From Kordia sp039026955 (GTDB lineage Bacteria > Bacteroidota > Bacteroidia > Flavobacteriales > Flavobacteriaceae): a stretch of DNA of 64,000 nt. Under the pieces are notes generated by a model, which ran no database searches, had not been told where the DNA came from, and worked only from the letters and a program-made list of their open reading frames with translations. The position numbers were made by a program, and so were the translations under genes. Below, piece by piece: positions 1-8,844 of the stretch (the first letter of the stretch is position 1; every line of letters begins with the position of its first letter). Location: assembly GCA_039026955.1 (NCBI GenBank), contig JBCCLH010000028.1:1-64000 (forward strand), written 5' to 3'.

Positions 1-65
1 ATTCAATTATTTTTATCAAATATTCTATTTTAATGAAAATAATTCAAAATTATATTATTAAAAAA

Positions 66-96
66 GCTTCAAATTATGAAATTCATAATTTGAAGC
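66..96. terminator. Bidirectional terminator-like hairpin
   Basis: A perfect 13-bp inverted repeat (66-78 and 84-96) has a 5-base loop. An A-run lies just before it and a T-rich stretch follows. It could end transcription in either direction: from a gene left of the window, or of the minus-strand moxR operon, although it lies about 550 bases beyond the moxR stop. Confidence 0.6.
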
Positions 97-647
97 CTTG
101 ATTTTTTCGATACTCTCAAAATTGTAAAAAATTACCTATTTGTAAGTCGTTTTGAAGGTTGTTGTAAGTGTTAAATTCAATTTCGATTTACAACCGTCAC
201 TTCGAGTGATTTTGAGGCACGAAAAACTGTATCGGAGAAGTACTTGATTGCAATATGTTAATTTGAAAATGTACTGATGTATCAATCAATTTCAAAGGAA
301 ATTATGAGCTCTGTTAGCAACAGATTACTTCGTCGTTTCCTGCTCGTAATGACGTATTTGGAGTCTTTTTTGCTTTAAAGCTGTTATCGATACATTTTTA
401 TGTTCGCTTCACTCCATAAAAACACTCGAACTGACACTTTTTTAATGTATCAATTTGAAAATTTGAAAATGTGTCAATGTCTTTCAAAGAAAATCATATG
501 CTTTACTATAAACAGATTGCTTCACTACGTCCGCAATGACGTAATAAAGATTTTCTAAGAATACTTGCTTTTATCATAGAAATCGAACTGACGTCTTTTT
601 TATATATCAATTTGATAATATTAAAGACTTCTTATGCATAAATCATA
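97..647. other. Non-coding region with decayed dispersed repeats
   Basis: I see no gene here. The stretch holds fragments resembling dispersed flavobacterial intergenic repeats. One at about 190-240 (a CACTTCGAGTGATTTTG-like block followed by TATCGGAGAAG) resembles a stretch near 57270-57320. Two more, near 325-355 and 515-545, end in GCAATGACG or GTAATGACG. A third at 385-440 has the pattern TATCGATACA ... CACTCGAACTGACA. They look like worn palindromic elements. Confidence 0.5.
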
Positions 648-1601
648 TCAAAATAACCCTTCTATGATTTTTTCTATCGTAATTCCTTCTGCTTCCGCTT
701 TGTAGTTTCGGATGACTCTGTGTGATAAAATTCCAATGGCAACGGCTTGTACATCTTCAATGTCTGGAGAGTATTTTCCATTGATGGCTGCATGTGCTTT
801 TGCTGCTAAAATTAGGTTTTGCGAAGCTCTTGGTCCTGCGCCCCAATCTACGTATTGTTTTACAATGTCGATCGCACTTGCTTCTTTTGGACGTGTTTTT
901 GATACCAATCGTACGGCATATTCAATGACATTATCCGCTACAGGAATTTTACGGATTAATTGTTGAATTTTGATGATTTCCTGCGCTGAGAATAATGCTT
1001 TTACTGAAGCTTCCACATCTGTAGTAGTTGCTTTTACCACTTGTACTTCTTCTGCGAAGGTTGGATAAGTTAAATGAATGGCAAACATAAAACGGTCTAA
1101 CTGCGCTTCTGGTAACGGATAGGTTCCTTCTTGCTCAATTGGGTTTTGTGTTGCCAATACAAAATACGGTAAATCTAACTTGTAATGATGTCCAGCCACT
1201 GTTACCGCGCGTTCCTGCATTGCTTCTAGTAAAGCAGCTTGCGTTTTTGGCGGCGTACGGTTGATCTCATCTGCGAGAATTATGTTTGCAAAGATCGGTC
1301 CTTTGATGAATTTAAAGTTTCGAGATTCATCTAAAATTTCACTTCCCAAGATATCACTTGGCATTAGATCTGGCGTAAATTGAATACGTTTAAAGTTGAG
1401 TCCTAATGTCGTTGCAATGGTATTGACCATTAATGTTTTTGCCAGTCCAGGCACACCAATTAACAAGGCGTGTCCACCCGAAAAAATGGAGAGTAATATT
1501 TGATCGATTACTTTTTCCTGACCTACAATTATTTTAGCAATTTCATTCTTGAGTTCCTTGTGCTTTTTTACAAGGGTTTCAATAGCAGCAACGTCTGACA
1601 T
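648..1601 (-). CDS. MoxR-family AAA+ ATPase
   Basis: This is a 317-residue AAA+ ATPase of the MoxR/RavA branch. The family acts as a cytoplasmic chaperone that helps mature or insert metal- or VWA-domain protein complexes. Walker A is GVPGLAKT at residues 49-56 and Walker B ends in ADE at 110-112, followed by INRTPPKTQAALLEAMQE, a very typical MoxR stretch. The C-terminal lid domain follows. The gene starts 7 bases after the stop of the upstream PpiC gene, so it is probably the last gene of that operon. MoxR genes are often followed by DUF58 and VWA genes, but none follow here. The family assignment is firm; the substrate is unknown. Confidence 0.93.
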   Translation of the reverse strand: MSDVAAIETLVKKHKELKNEIAKIIVGQEKVIDQILLSIFSGGHALLIGVPGLAKTLMVNTIATTLGLNFKRIQFTPDLMPSDILGSEILDESRNFKFIKGPIFANIILADEINRTPPKTQAALLEAMQERAVTVAGHHYKLDLPYFVLATQNPIEQEGTYPLPEAQLDRFMFAIHLTYPTFAEEVQVVKATTTDVEASVKALFSAQEIIKIQQLIRKIPVADNVIEYAVRLVSKTRPKEASAIDIVKQYVDWGAGPRASQNLILAAKAHAAINGKYSPDIEDVQAVAIGILSHRVIRNYKAEAEGITIEKIIEGLF

Positions 1602-1608
1602 AGAATTT

Positions 1609-3033
1609 TTATTTTTTTAACCAGTTATTTTGAAAGTTACAACCACGATTGTCTGAATTCACATTGATGTAGGTGTCTTTTATTTTTTGTGCAATCCACT
1701 TTCCAACTTCTTTTAACTGTTTTTCTTTGAGTGCAAGATTTTTAATTTTAATATAATCTTTGGAATAATCCGCTACGTGTTCGTCGAAACGATTGGTGAC
1801 TTTGAGTAGCTTGAATCTTTTTTGTCCTGTACGCGTTTCGTCGATTAATGGAATTGAAATTTGTCCTCCTTTTAAGGGTTCGATTTGCGAATATTGCTCT
1901 GGGTCCATTTTTGTCAGTTCGAAGTGTGTATCAAATGTCGCAGGATTGATCAATTTTCCGCCATTGTTACGTGTTTCTTTGTCATCAGAGAACGAACGCG
2001 CCGCTTCTTCAAAGGTCAATTCGCCATCGATAATACGTGTACGTAAGGTATCTATTTCTTTACGCGCATCTTCTAGTTTATCATTTGAAACTTCTGGAAT
2101 CAGTAGAATGTGACGAACATCGCGTTCTTGTCCACGTACTTTATCTACCATTACAATATGCCATCCAAAGTCAGTTTCAAACGGATCAGAGACTTCGCCT
2201 TGTTGTAGCGAGAATGCCATATCTTTAAATTCTTTTGCCAACGGCATGCGTTTGTTAATTGGCATTAATCCACCTTGACGCCCAGAAGCTCTATCTTTAG
2301 AATATAGAATTGCCTTGGTTCCAAAACTTGAACCTGCTTCTACTTCTGTTTTGATATCTTTTAGTTTTTTGATGACTTTATCAATCGCTTCCTTGGACGG
2401 TTCTGGCTCAATGATAATTTGAGATACTTCCAATTCAACACCAATTACGGGACGCTGATCTGCTGGAATTTTTTCAAAGAACTGACGGACTTCTTCTGGC
2501 GTAATTTCTACATCACGCACTACTTTTGACTGCATTCTGTTTGTCAAAAATTGCACTTTTGTAATTTCTGTCAAACGCTTACGCAAAGAAGCTTCATCTT
2601 CCATCGCATAGAATTTCAACAATTTATCCATGCCACCAATTTGTTCACTAAAATATTCAATAGATTGATTGACACGATCATTGATTTCTCCTGGTTCTAC
2701 TGTAATACTATCTTGAATTGCTTGGTGCGCATACAATTTGTCTTCCATCAATTTTCCAAGCAAACCACATTTTGTCAAATCTGCTGAAGAAACTCCTTGT
2801 TGTTTTAAATCTAATAAAAACTTATCCACATCAGATTCAAGAATGACAAAATCGCCCACAACTGCGGCAACACCATCAATTTTTACGCGTTCTGTATTCG
2901 ATTTTGCAGAATCTTTTACTTGCGTTTTTGCTTCCATCATGGCTGTCTCCGTAGCCATAGTTGCATCGTCCTTCTCTTGCGCTTGCATAGCAAATGCTAC
3001 AAGCAGCATCAGTACATATATACTTCGCTTCAT
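1609..3033 (-). CDS. Exported PpiC/SurA-type peptidyl-prolyl isomerase
   Basis: The protein is about 474 residues. The preferred start is the ATG at 3033, 13 codons inside the longest frame, because a clean signal peptide begins there (MKRSIYVLMLLVAFAMQAQ) and the start lies 1 base after the stop of the preceding gene. After a SurA-N-like helical region come two parvulin-type domains, at roughly residues 180-290 and 295-410. Their signatures are SQIIIEPEP...GGLMPINKRMPLAKEFKDMAFSL and RHILLIPE...DFGWHIV. It should act in the periplasm as a folding factor for outer-membrane proteins, by analogy with SurA. It is the third of three consecutive exported PPIase-like genes, and a moxR gene follows. 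Confidence 0.88.
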   Translation of the reverse strand: MKRSIYVLMLLVAFAMQAQEKDDATMATETAMMEAKTQVKDSAKSNTERVKIDGVAAVVGDFVILESDVDKFLLDLKQQGVSSADLTKCGLLGKLMEDKLYAHQAIQDSITVEPGEINDRVNQSIEYFSEQIGGMDKLLKFYAMEDEASLRKRLTEITKVQFLTNRMQSKVVRDVEITPEEVRQFFEKIPADQRPVIGVELEVSQIIIEPEPSKEAIDKVIKKLKDIKTEVEAGSSFGTKAILYSKDRASGRQGGLMPINKRMPLAKEFKDMAFSLQQGEVSDPFETDFGWHIVMVDKVRGQERDVRHILLIPEVSNDKLEDARKEIDTLRTRIIDGELTFEEAARSFSDDKETRNNGGKLINPATFDTHFELTKMDPEQYSQIEPLKGGQISIPLIDETRTGQKRFKLLKVTNRFDEHVADYSKDYIKIKNLALKEKQLKEVGKWIAQKIKDTYINVNSDNRGCNFQNNWLKK

Positions 3034-3034
3034 G

Positions 3035-3883
3035 TTATTTATATGTTTCAAACTGTTTTTGCTTAATTGCATCTTTTGTGATGTCTTTTTCTAATTTTCT
3101 GATAAATTCAAGCTTGCGCTTATTGAGAATGATTTGTCGTACTGTGGGGCGAACATATGCGAGCGGCGCAATATCATTCCTACCTATTTTATCTTCAATT
3201 CGCACCAAATATAGTTCTAATGAATCTTCTATTTGAGAAAATTGTGATTTTTTTAAGTATTTCTCTTTGTTTTCGTTAGTTATGACTGGAATTTTGTTGA
3301 AAACCTGTGTTTGTTTTACCCAAATAGAATCGTTTAGCGAGTAATTGTTGAACTGAATCGCTAGCGAATCTAACACTACTTTGTCTTCCGCATCAAAACG
3401 CTCAAAACGTTCGGTGATTTCTTCGATGTTTGAGTTGTCTTTGGCAATGTTGATGTAGCGTAACTTTAGCAATTCTTCATTGAGCTTAAAGTTTTCTTTA
3501 TTTGTGGAATAATACACCGCTTCGTCATATCCTGTCACTGTTGTGTCAATCGATTGCTTTACCAATGCTTCTTTGTAAGCTTCAATATACAAGTCGTTGC
3601 GATATTCTTCTACCAATTCTTCAAAAGCATCTTGTTTTTCTTGTGGAAGATTGAATTTTGCGCGTTGAATGAATAATTCTTGCGTTGCCCATCGATCAAT
3701 ATAACTGTTGACAAGCATCGTACTGTCTTGCGACGACATGTTATCGGAAAGCATGGGTTCTATATCACTTTTATACAAATAACTTTCGCCTACTCTAGCA
3801 ATAGGATCGCCCACATTCGTAGATTGAAAGTATTCGCACGAAATACATAGCAAGACCGCAATTATGACAACTAATTTCTTCAA
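3035..3883 (-). CDS. Lipoprotein with SurA-N-like fold, no clear PPIase domain
   Basis: The protein has 282 residues, with a lipoprotein signal peptide (LLCISC, lipidated Cys at residue 16) followed by DPIARVGESYLYKSDI. That stretch is the usual start of a SurA/PpiC N-terminal chaperone domain. The rest is mostly charged helix, and I do not see the conserved parvulin core. It lies between two PpiC proteins: its start is 5 bases from the stop of the upstream gene and its stop is 1 base from the start of the downstream gene, so the three are almost certainly co-transcribed. It probably acts as a holdase-like partner at the outer membrane. This is inference from fold and context. Confidence 0.75.
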   Translation of the reverse strand: MKKLVVIIAVLLCISCEYFQSTNVGDPIARVGESYLYKSDIEPMLSDNMSSQDSTMLVNSYIDRWATQELFIQRAKFNLPQEKQDAFEELVEEYRNDLYIEAYKEALVKQSIDTTVTGYDEAVYYSTNKENFKLNEELLKLRYINIAKDNSNIEEITERFERFDAEDKVVLDSLAIQFNNYSLNDSIWVKQTQVFNKIPVITNENKEKYLKKSQFSQIEDSLELYLVRIEDKIGRNDIAPLAYVRPTVRQIILNKRKLEFIRKLEKDITKDAIKQKQFETYK

Positions 3884-3888
3884 TAGGA

Positions 3889-5871
3889 TTATTTTACGAG
3901 CTTTTCCAATTTACGATACGTACGCTTATTGATCTTTACAGTGTAGTCTTCTTTTAATTCTTTAATCCATTCTTTTTCAAGATATACTTGATAATCACTG
4001 ATGACTTTCCCTTTGATTTCAGAGAGTTCTTTGTAAGCGACTGGCAAAATGCCATTCACTTGTACAATTGTGAAATCTGTATTTCCGTCATTGAAGATTT
4101 GAGAAACACCTTTTTCAAACGTGAAGTCTTTTGGTAGATTTCTATGTCCGTCTTCGTATACACCTGGCGAAAAGATAACATTTACTTTGCCTTCTTGGTT
4201 GATTGCATCTTTGATCTCATTTAATGATTTTCCTTCTTTGAGCATGCGTTGTACTTTATCAGCTGCATCTTTTTCTGTACAAGACGCAATGACAGCATCT
4301 ACACGTTTTTTCCACTTGTATGCTTCTTTTTTCAGGTTGAAGAATTTTTCCAAACCGATAGAATCTGTTTTTGCCTTTTCCCAAATTTGTGTTTCCATCA
4401 AATCAAAAAGTAGTAATCCGTCACGATATTCTCCGTAAATCGCCGCAAATTCTTCATTGATGTTTTCCAAATCACTTTCATAAAAAGCCATCAAACGCGT
4501 GTTCATAAATTCCCTGTAGTAACGATTGATGAATCCTTTAGCATCTGGATTTTTCTGTAGCGCTCGAGCACGCGTCTTTAATAGAAACACAACAAACTCA
4601 TCATAGGTAACTTTGGTATCTTTTACTTCAAATAAAGTTTTTTGCAAAAAGGCTTCATCTGTTGGTTTTTTCCATTCTCTACTAAAAAAACTTTCGTCCG
4701 CAATGGCATAAAAATCTTGTCGCGCATTTTCGCTTTCTGTAATCGTATATTTTTTTCGAATCTTTTTCAGAATAGACGAATTGATCACGCTAGCACGTTT
4801 GTCATTTTTTATTTTACGTTCTAACGTCAGTTTTTCCTCTTCAAAACTTTTCATTCCGTGTTTTGAGATCAGTTTGACAATATGCCAACCAAATTCTGAT
4901 TTGAAAGGTTCTGAAATTTCATTCGGTTCTTTCAGCGAAAAAGCAACTTCTTCAAACGCTTTTGAGCGCAAACGTCCACGACCAAATTTTGGCAATTGTC
5001 CATTATTGACACCTGAACTTCGATCTTCTGAAAAACGCTTTGCCAATTTCCCAAAATCAGCTCCCGATTGAATTTGCGAGTAAATGTCTTTTATTTTTTG
5101 CTCCGGATCTTCCTTATTTTCACCTTCTTTCGCATCCAATAATAAAATGTGCGCTACCATCACTTCTCCTGCATTCGGACGAATATCTTCTGTTTTGATG
5201 ATATGATAGCCAAATTGTGTACGGATTGGCATTGAGATTTCCCCAACCTTGGTATTGAAAGCAGCAGACTCAAAAGGATATACCATTCGGAAAGCTGAAA
5301 AATAGCCTAGATCTCCTTTATTTGCTGGAATTCTGTCATTTCCTTTGGCAGAAGGGTCATCGGAATGTAACACGGCGGTTTGTCCAAAATCGGCACCGTC
5401 AAGGATGGATTCACGTAATTTTATGATTTTATTGTATGCGACCAAAGTATCTTGCGGTAGTGCATCTAGTGAAACTTTTATCAATATATGACTTGCTTTC
5501 ACTTCTTTCTGCATACGATCATACGCTTCTCTGGTCAGTTTTTCAGTCGCTTGTGCATCTGTCAAATAATTCCTAGATAATTGCTTGCGATACCCTGCCA
5601 ATTCTTTCTTGTAAGAATCTTTTTCATCCAACTTGAGCTTTTTAGCTTCTTGTAACTTTAATTTGTATTCAAGAAACAAATCAAAATATTCTTCGATTTC
5701 TTTTTGATCTTTTTTATCAATAATATCAAGGTTCTTTTTGTAGACTCTTGAAAATTCAGAAACATACGTCGGTTCCCCTTCAATAGTGAATAATACTTTG
5801 TCTTTTTGGGATTGTCCAAAACTTGTAAATGTTACAAAAAGAAGTAAAAATAATTGAATGCTCTTTTTCAT
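3889..5871 (-). CDS. Exported peptidyl-prolyl isomerase with two parvulin domains
   Basis: This is a 660-residue protein with a signal peptide (MKKSIQLFLLLFVTFTSFGQ). A SurA-N-like helical region is followed by two tandem rotamase domains at about residues 125-230 and 235-345. Each begins with a (V)xxSHILI/AHILLL strand and ends with FGYHIIK or FGWHIVK, the classic PpiC signature. The C-terminal third is helical and ends in a basic segment. It should isomerise prolyl bonds and chaperone outer-membrane or secreted proteins in the periplasm. It is the first gene of a minus-strand operon of three PPIase-like genes and moxR. Confidence 0.92.
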   Translation of the reverse strand: MKKSIQLFLLLFVTFTSFGQSQKDKVLFTIEGEPTYVSEFSRVYKKNLDIIDKKDQKEIEEYFDLFLEYKLKLQEAKKLKLDEKDSYKKELAGYRKQLSRNYLTDAQATEKLTREAYDRMQKEVKASHILIKVSLDALPQDTLVAYNKIIKLRESILDGADFGQTAVLHSDDPSAKGNDRIPANKGDLGYFSAFRMVYPFESAAFNTKVGEISMPIRTQFGYHIIKTEDIRPNAGEVMVAHILLLDAKEGENKEDPEQKIKDIYSQIQSGADFGKLAKRFSEDRSSGVNNGQLPKFGRGRLRSKAFEEVAFSLKEPNEISEPFKSEFGWHIVKLISKHGMKSFEEEKLTLERKIKNDKRASVINSSILKKIRKKYTITESENARQDFYAIADESFFSREWKKPTDEAFLQKTLFEVKDTKVTYDEFVVFLLKTRARALQKNPDAKGFINRYYREFMNTRLMAFYESDLENINEEFAAIYGEYRDGLLLFDLMETQIWEKAKTDSIGLEKFFNLKKEAYKWKKRVDAVIASCTEKDAADKVQRMLKEGKSLNEIKDAINQEGKVNVIFSPGVYEDGHRNLPKDFTFEKGVSQIFNDGNTDFTIVQVNGILPVAYKELSEIKGKVISDYQVYLEKEWIKELKEDYTVKINKRTYRKLEKLVK

Positions 5872-6067
5872 TTCTATGTTATGTATTTCTATCAGATGTA
5901 ATACAACGCAATTTTCATTAAAAAGGTGTATTACATGCGAATGTTTTTTGAGAAAGACAAAAATAACAATTCAGCAATATTTAGCAACTAATTAGAAAGC
6001 CTATTATGACTTGCTTTTATATTTTGGCGTAATTATTGGGGTTTTTAGAAAAATAAGGTTTTTCAAC

Positions 6068-6098
6068 TTTGAATTTTTTCACATTTATTTTAACTTTG
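6068..6098 (+). promoter_or_regulatory. Bacteroidota-type promoter of the 6114 gene
   Basis: TTTG at 6068-6071, then 19 bp, then TAACTTTG at 6091-6098. This matches the Bacteroidota primary sigma consensus (TTTG, 19-21 bp, TAnnTTTG). The predicted transcript starts about 10 bases before the ATG at 6114, which rules out the upstream in-frame codon at 6069 as the start. Confidence 0.75.
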
Positions 6099-6113
6099 AA
6101 AAAAACTGAATCT

Positions 6114-6854
6114 ATGGTAAAAAACTACTTTATATTATTTTGCATGCTTTTCGCAGTAACGAGTTATGCACAAGAAGTGATTACTTTTGCTGGATATGAT
6201 GGTGCAGGGAATACACAGACAGCAGCGACTGCAACGATAAATGATCCGATCACGCTTCGATTTGAGGATATTGATATCATCAACAATTTTTATACAGAAA
6301 ATCAAGGCTTTATACATGTGTATTTAGGTTTAACTACGTCTGCAGGAGGTTTTCAAGCAGTGCCTGGAGATTTTAACGATTTAAGCTGGCAACCTATGTC
6401 AAATTTGACGGATGGAGATGCAGCAACAGGACCGAATACGTATGAAATTACGTTTACGCCTGGCGCTTTGTTCCCTTCGTTAGTAAATCAAAATATAGAA
6501 GGAATCAACTTCTTATTCCAAAATCAATTTGGTGGCGGTGGTAACAATCAAACTGTTGACTTTTATATTGATTTGGTGGATGCAAATTTGGATATGAGTA
6601 CATTGAGTACCGAAGATCGTACAAAAGATCAAGTACAGACTATCTATAATAATGGAAAGTTAGAAATTTCTGGAATCAATTCAACTTCTAATATTGCAGT
6701 CTTCAATTTATTAGGACGCCAAGTAGTGGACTTAAAAAATGTTTCGATTAACGGAACGTTTAGCAAATTCTTAGATTTACCAAAAAACAACATTTACATT
6801 GTAAAAATTTCATCGTCAACGTTTTCAAAGACCTTTAAAATTGTAGCGAAGTAA
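6114..6854 (+). CDS. Secreted T9SS type A-domain protein
   Basis: The protein has 246 residues from the ATG at 6114, with a signal peptide (MVKNYFILFCMLFAVTSYAQ). The middle 150 residues are beta-rich, with many Thr, Asn and Gly, and match no family I recognise. The last ~65 residues (LEISGINSTSNIAVFNLLGRQV...FKIVAK) are a typical type IX secretion C-terminal sorting domain. The protein should cross the outer membrane through the Por machinery and be anchored or released at the surface. The longer frame from 6069 is rejected because its first codons overlap the promoter. A hairpin terminator follows, so the gene is probably monocistronic. Confidence 0.85.
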   Translation: MVKNYFILFCMLFAVTSYAQEVITFAGYDGAGNTQTAATATINDPITLRFEDIDIINNFYTENQGFIHVYLGLTTSAGGFQAVPGDFNDLSWQPMSNLTDGDAATGPNTYEITFTPGALFPSLVNQNIEGINFLFQNQFGGGGNNQTVDFYIDLVDANLDMSTLSTEDRTKDQVQTIYNNGKLEISGINSTSNIAVFNLLGRQVVDLKNVSINGTFSKFLDLPKNNIYIVKISSSTFSKTFKIVAK

Positions 6855-6877
6855 TTTTACATCAAAACATATTTGAA

Positions 6878-6908
6878 AAGCGAATGTGATATGCATTCGC
6901 TTTTTTTA
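6878..6908 (+). terminator. Rho-independent terminator
   Basis: A 9-bp stem (AAGCGAATG at 6878-6886, CATTCGCTT at 6894-6902) with a 7-base loop is followed by a run of T. It sits 24 bases beyond the stop of the T9SS gene. Confidence 0.85.
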
Positions 6909-6960
6909 TGTTTTGTATTTTCTTTGTGATGTTTATAAGTATTTTTGTAAAAAAAATGGA

Positions 6961-7197
6961 ATGGGAAAAGTCAAACTTATCTGGGATTTCAGAGGTCCTA
7001 ACGGAAAACGTACTGCGGAACATCATTGCATTCACCTGAATGATTTTATAAAAATGGAAAACGTACACGGTGAAGCAATCAAAATTATAGAGTTTTCCGA
7101 AATGCATGCCGCTGCAACGATGATCATCAATGAAGAAGATGTACCTTTTATGCGAGAAAAACTAAAACCACATCGCGGTCAGCGTGTAGATGATTAA
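6961..7197 (+). CDS. Small conserved hypothetical protein
   Basis: The protein has 78 residues. The ATG at 6961 is preferred over the in-frame codon at 6886, because the latter lies inside the terminator hairpin of the previous gene. The protein (GKVKLIWDFRGPNGKRTAEHHCIHLNDF...) is soluble and rich in charged residues, with HH and EMHAAATM segments. I cannot name a family, but the codon use and compact, ordered composition look real, and small proteins like this are common in flavobacteria. A TAnnTTTG-like element (TATTTTTG) lies at 6940-6947, so the leader would be only a few bases long. Function unknown. Confidence 0.65.
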   Translation: MGKVKLIWDFRGPNGKRTAEHHCIHLNDFIKMENVHGEAIKIIEFSEMHAAATMIINEEDVPFMREKLKPHRGQRVDD

Positions 7198-7210
7198 GTC
7201 TTTAAAAAAA

Positions 7211-7412
7211 TTAACTACGTGAGTTCGACATAAGAAATCATTAAATTACTAGTAATTCACTGAAAAATAAAGACTTGTCAGTTCGAGCGCAGTCGAGAAC
7301 ACAATAAAAACTGTAATTTCGATTGAATCTCGACTGCGCTCGATTTGACATTTTATGTAATTTATTGATTGTTATGTGCTTAGTGAAATAATTAAATCGA
7401 ACTTAAATTAAC
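7211..7412. repeat. Family B palindromic element, copy 1
   Basis: A ~200-bp non-coding element. Its outer arm (TACGTGAGTTCGACATAAG) matches three other copies in this window (16932, 41870 and 51618). An inner pair of arms, CAGTTCGAGCGCAGTCGAGA and its near reverse complement, can pair with itself. The right end (ATCGAACTTAAATTAA) is worn. There is no open reading frame, so it is MITE-like. Confidence 0.7.
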
Positions 7413-7459
7413 TACTATTCTTTCCTAAAAAAATATTTTGTTTAATTTTTTATCTAATT

Positions 7460-7491
7460 TTTGAAACAAAATAAAAAATAGTTTATATTTG
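7460..7491 (+). promoter_or_regulatory. Promoter of the tetR gene
   Basis: TTTG at 7460-7463, 20 bp, then TATATTTG at 7484-7491: a good Bacteroidota promoter. The predicted start of transcription falls just before the operator palindrome at 7501-7513, the right place for autorepression. Confidence 0.75.
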
Positions 7492-7500
7492 TAAAATAAT

Positions 7501-7513
7501 TGACTAGTAGTCA
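7501..7513. promoter_or_regulatory. TetR operator 1 (TGACTAGTAGTCA)
   Basis: A perfect 13-bp palindrome, TGACTA-G-TAGTCA, lies 5 bases before the tetR ATG. The same palindrome recurs at 8153 and, with one mismatch, at 9952. Together these predict that the regulator controls itself and the two downstream transcription units. Confidence 0.75.
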
Positions 7514-7518
7514 TTTTT

Positions 7519-8136
7519 ATGTCAACTGTAAAAAAACATACCAAAGCTGTTTCAAGACGGGAACAAATTATTGCTGCCGCAGATATTGTTTTGCAAAATG
7601 TCGGTGTGCAAGATTTTACGATTGATAAAGTGGTAGACTATCTAGGAATTGCCAAAGGAACGGTATACAAATACTTTTCAAGTAAAGACGATGTATTGGC
7701 GGAAGTGAGTACGAAAGCCTTGTATCAATTACTGAATTACTTTAAAATGAGTGAACGCAATTCTCCAGAAGGTCCTCAAAAAACCAAAGCAGTCATCATG
7801 TCAAGTTATCATTACAGCATTGATTATTCAAGGTATTTTGAACTGATTGTCAATTTAGAACGTCCCGATTTTAAAACGACGGCGGAATCGCATCGCAAAG
7901 CTAGTACAGAAATTCAGAAATTCTTTATGGCACACATTGAAAGCCAAAAACAAAAAGGATATTTCAAAAAAGATTTAGATCCAATGTTGATGAATTATTT
8001 GTGTTGGGGAACTAGTATGGGCGTGATGCAATTTTTAGAATCCAAGAAGGTTTTTTTAGAAAATGAACAAAATATTTCTCAACAAGAATTAATGGAATGC
8101 TACGTGAACGTCTTTGTAGACGGAATGATGGCATAA
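7519..8136 (+). CDS. TetR/AcrR-family transcriptional regulator
   Basis: The protein has 205 residues. The N-terminal TetR DNA-binding domain spans about 10-60 (RREQIIAAADIVLQNVG...FTIDKVVDYLGIAKGTVYKYFSSKDDVLAEV), with the usual recognition helix GTVYKYF. The C-terminal two-thirds is a helical ligand and dimer domain. Regulators of this type usually repress neighbouring efflux genes until a toxic compound binds. Here the sequence supports this directly: a perfect palindrome lies at its own promoter, and two more copies lie before the DUF2461 gene and before the RND adaptor gene. The ligand is unknown. Confidence 0.93.
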   Translation: MSTVKKHTKAVSRREQIIAAADIVLQNVGVQDFTIDKVVDYLGIAKGTVYKYFSSKDDVLAEVSTKALYQLLNYFKMSERNSPEGPQKTKAVIMSSYHYSIDYSRYFELIVNLERPDFKTTAESHRKASTEIQKFFMAHIESQKQKGYFKKDLDPMLMNYLCWGTSMGVMQFLESKKVFLENEQNISQQELMECYVNVFVDGMMA

Positions 8137-8152
8137 TTTTTTTAAACAAAAG

Positions 8153-8165
8153 TGACTAATAGTCA
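8153..8165. promoter_or_regulatory. TetR operator 2 (TGACTAATAGTCA)
   Basis: A perfect palindrome with half-sites TGACTA and TAGTCA lies 14 bases before the DUF2461 start. It sits at the end of a ~33-bp block starting AATTTTTTTAAACAAAAG that is repeated almost exactly at operator 3. Confidence 0.75.
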
Positions 8166-8179
8166 TTAACTAACTAATT

Positions 8180-8839
8180 ATGGAAAAGAAAGAATACATT
8201 TTTAAATTTTTAGACGATCTCTCCAGAAACAACTCCAAAGACTGGATGAATGAACACAGAAATCGTTACGAAACAGCTAAAGCTTATTGGCTGGAAGAAG
8301 TTCAAAAAATCCTCGATCGGTTGAGCATGCACGATACGCGATTTGAAATGTTTGCGCCAAAAGATACCATTATGCGTATCAACAACAACCGAATGTTTCA
8401 TCCAGAGAAACCCATTTACAAGACACATTTTGCGTTTTCGCCTACACAAAAGAAAGACGAATATGCACCGTTCTTTTTCTCTTACGGTTCAGCTAGTTCC
8501 CTTATGGGCGGAGGAATTTGGAGACCGAATGCTGATATCTTAAAAAGAGTCAGAGCACACATAAATCGTGATGGCGCACAACTTGAAAAAGCAGTTTCTT
8601 CCAAAGAATTTAGAAGCTTTTTTGGTGGCTTGCAGGAAGATGATCAAAAACTGAAATCGGCTCCAAAAGGATATGATAAGGAACATCCACAAATTGAATT
8701 GTTACGTTACAAAAACTTTACCGCAGCGATAGAACCAACGCGAGAACAATTGATTTACAATGAATTGGCAGACATTGCCGAGGAAGTTTATCTAAAACTG
8801 AAGCCTATGAATGATTTCTTTCATGAAGCGTTGCACTAA
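8180..8839 (+). CDS. DUF2461 family protein
   Basis: This is a 219-residue soluble protein of the DUF2461 family (TIGR02453 type). It has the characteristic stretches FLDDLSRNNSKDWMNEHRNRYE, RINNNRMFHPEKPIYKTHFAF and GGGIWRPNADILKRVR. The biochemical role of the family is not known to me. It lies 14 bases behind a TetR operator and 5 bases before the nucleotide cyclase gene, so the two form one transcription unit under the local repressor. This links the protein to a stress or efflux response, which is inference. Confidence 0.88.
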   Translation: MEKKEYIFKFLDDLSRNNSKDWMNEHRNRYETAKAYWLEEVQKILDRLSMHDTRFEMFAPKDTIMRINNNRMFHPEKPIYKTHFAFSPTQKKDEYAPFFFSYGSASSLMGGGIWRPNADILKRVRAHINRDGAQLEKAVSSKEFRSFFGGLQEDDQKLKSAPKGYDKEHPQIELLRYKNFTAAIEPTREQLIYNELADIAEEVYLKLKPMNDFFHEALH

Positions 8840-8844
8840 TTTCT

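Noticed and set aside
6069..6113. Longer N-terminus of the T9SS protein from 6069
   Set aside because: The extra codons overlap a well-formed promoter, and a clean signal peptide starts at 6114.
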